The position numbers and the translations under genes were made by a program. From Actinomycetota bacterium (lineage in GTDB: Bacteria > Actinomycetota > Actinomycetes > S36-B12 > UBA5976), in contig CANLIF010000083.1 of NCBI GenBank assembly GCA_947491175.1, forward strand, positions 1-5,662: a stretch of 5,662 nucleotides of DNA. Direction: 5' to 3'. Shown here piece after piece: positions 5,259 to 5,662 of this stretch. Numbering within the stretch: position 1 is the first letter of the stretch; every line of letters begins with the position of its first letter. Under the pieces are notes generated by a model. It saw only the letters and a program-made list of their open reading frames with translations, was not told the origin of the DNA and made no database searches.

Positions 5259-5293
5259 GATTTTTTAATATCTGATTGTTTTATGGAAATTTT
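5259..5293. other. AT-rich block, candidate DNA unwinding element
   Basis: Six T residues are followed by mixed A/T sequence; by count only 5 of the 33 bases at 5261-5293 are G or C, the most AT-rich stretch I found in the gap. It is flanked by perfect boxes R5 and R6. It is one of two candidate melting sites, the other being the region beyond the trios at 5319-5330. Confidence 0.5.
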
Positions 5294-5296
5294 GGG

Positions 5297-5305
5297 TTAT
5301 CCACA
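5297..5305 (+). promoter_or_regulatory. DnaA box R6 of oriC (perfect)
   Basis: TTATCCACA is a 9/9 match that abuts the next box with no gap. Together the two could load DnaA toward the triplets at 5319. Confidence 0.88.
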
Positions 5306-5314
5306 TAATCCACA
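5306..5314 (+). promoter_or_regulatory. DnaA box R7 of oriC (8/9)
   Basis: TAATCCACA differs at the second base only. It is the box closest to the CTA triplets, with the four-base spacer ATGG between. Confidence 0.78.
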
Positions 5315-5318
5315 ATGG

Positions 5319-5330
5319 CTACTACTACTA
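5319..5330. promoter_or_regulatory. Probable DnaA-trio array (four CTA triplets)
   Basis: Four consecutive CTA triplets on the plus strand read 3'-GAT-5' on the complement, the preferred DnaA-trio unit described for B. subtilis oriC. There, DnaA moves from double-stranded boxes onto a single strand through these triplets. Order and polarity match: TTATCCACA box, box, short spacer, then trios. The fifth triplet, CGA, breaks the central-A rule. No one has shown function for this sequence here; the call rests on the match and its position. Confidence 0.68.
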
Positions 5331-5333
5331 CGA

Positions 5334-5549
5334 AAGATATACTTCCATTTAGAGGTTTCACCCACTCTGTTGTTAACTTTATAGATCTCGTTAAACCCTA
5401 TAAGCCACAAGCCTTTAAATGGTTTATATTTTTAATCAAATCTCAAGTTTTAGCAGATTTGATTAACCAGGCAACTGTGGCTGAATTAGTCAGTCAGACA
5501 TGGCACGATAAATACTCAAGATGTTGATACACCAGAGGGTGAGTTGTAA
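5334..5549. other. AT-rich dnaN upstream region; no convincing gene
   Basis: These 216 bp between the trios and dnaN are AT-rich (5401-5460 is 27% G+C by count) and have no strong DnaA box; 7/9 sites occur at 5401 and 5476. A 70-codon frame from ATG 5315 to 5527 crosses it. That frame starts inside the box/trio module, has no Shine-Dalgarno, and its opening MATTTT is the trio repeat translated, so I do not call it a gene. A weak promoter-like pair, TTGATT (5459-5464) and TGAATT (5482-5487) 17 bases apart, might serve dnaN. The stretch may also be where the origin opens. Confidence 0.5.
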
Positions 5550-5662
5550 GTGAAGTTCCAAGTAGATCGCGATGTAATGGCTGATGCAGTGCTGTGGGCT
5601 TCCCGCACGCTACCAAGTAAGTCAACCCAACCTTTATTAACCGGCATGCTTTTAGTGGCTGA
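5550..5662 (+). CDS. dnaN: DNA polymerase III beta subunit (sliding clamp), N-terminal part
   Basis: The first 37 codons are visible before the right edge cuts the gene. DnaN forms a ring-shaped dimer around DNA that tethers the replicative polymerase. The visible N-terminus, MKFQVDRDVMADAVLWASR followed by TLPSKSTQPLLTGMLL, matches the start of actinobacterial DnaN (KF-x-V-x-RD-x-(L/M)-A-D-A-V then a P-x-L-x-G-(M/L)-L-L pattern). The GTG at 5550-5552 is the start because a TAA lies directly upstream in frame. A purine-rich GAGGGTGAG stretch (5535-5543) provides the Shine-Dalgarno, with GAGG 11 bases from the start. It lies 487 bp after dnaA, across oriC. Confidence 0.93.
   Translation, partial: MKFQVDRDVMADAVLWASRTLPSKSTQPLLTGMLLVA

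Larger units (their letters stand above)
5063..5333. other. oriC: Chromosomal origin of replication, oriC
   Basis: The dnaA-dnaN gap starts with a dense DnaA-box cluster: seven sites with at least 8 of 9 matches, four of them perfect. The four left boxes (5094, 5146, 5189, 5199) read TGTGGATAA-like on the plus strand, and the three right boxes (5246, 5297, 5306) read TTATCCACA-like, so orientation flips near 5227. Weaker 7/9 sites occur at 5084-5092 and 5124-5132. The cluster includes a very AT-rich block (5259-5293) and ends in four CTA triplets that look like DnaA-trios. Position, box density and AT content together make this the origin; the exact melting point is inferred. Confidence 0.95.

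Noticed and set aside
5355..5361. Isolated parS half-site GTTTCAC near oriC
   Set aside because: Only seven bases match and there is no second arm, so this is expected by chance.

Overview
This window is a chromosomal replication-origin region of an actinobacterium. The gene order is parA < rsmG < jag/khpB < yidC < yidD < rnpA < rpmH on the minus strand, then dnaA > oriC > dnaN on the plus strand. This is the conserved actinobacterial dnaA neighbourhood. The proteins also look actinobacterial: a Jag with only KH and R3H domains, an RnpA beginning MLPASARLRKS, a ParA whose N-terminal tail carries DTPLA, and a DnaN beginning MKFQVDRDVMADAV. The base composition is moderate (mid-40s % GC by eye), intergenic spaces are short and the DnaA linker is short. 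By inference this suggests a small-genome, low-GC actinobacterium, such as the freshwater Nanopelagicales/acI group, but the sequence alone does not prove the lineage.

Left arm (1-3349, minus strand). A likely single transcription unit starts at a promoter near 3458-3487. It runs rpmH (ribosomal protein L34), rnpA (RNase P protein), yidD and yidC (membrane protein insertion), jag/khpB (RNA-binding protein), rsmG (16S rRNA m7G527 methyltransferase) and parA (segregation ATPase, cut by the window edge). The rnpA-yidD and yidD-yidC junctions are 4-base ATGA overlaps, which points to translational coupling. Two parS centromere sites lie in this arm. One sits between jag and rsmG and shares a base with the rsmG start codon. 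The other sits at the end of yidC and shares bases with its stop codon. parB is expected just beyond the left edge.

Centre (3350-3616). This divergent control region has a good rpmH promoter, a perfect 8-bp palindrome in the rpmH leader, and three near-consensus DnaA boxes upstream of dnaA, two of them inside a 9-bp inverted repeat. These boxes suggest that DnaA represses its own gene.

Right arm (3617-5662, plus strand). A complete dnaA (481 aa) is followed by 487 bp without a convincing gene, then the first 37 codons of dnaN. The first ~270 bp of the gap form oriC. It has seven DnaA boxes with at least 8/9 identity, four of them perfect. The boxes point one way on the left and the other way on the right, and the switch is marked by a perfect 15-bp inverted repeat. 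The last two boxes abut, and four bases later come four CTA triplets (complement 3'-GAT-5'). This matches the DnaA-box plus DnaA-trio unwinding module described in Bacillus subtilis. The remaining ~215 bp before dnaN are AT-rich and unexplained.

I see no mobile element, CRISPR array, RNA gene or novel defence or metabolic system. The interest lies in the fine structure of the origin and in how the parS sites are embedded in gene boundaries.
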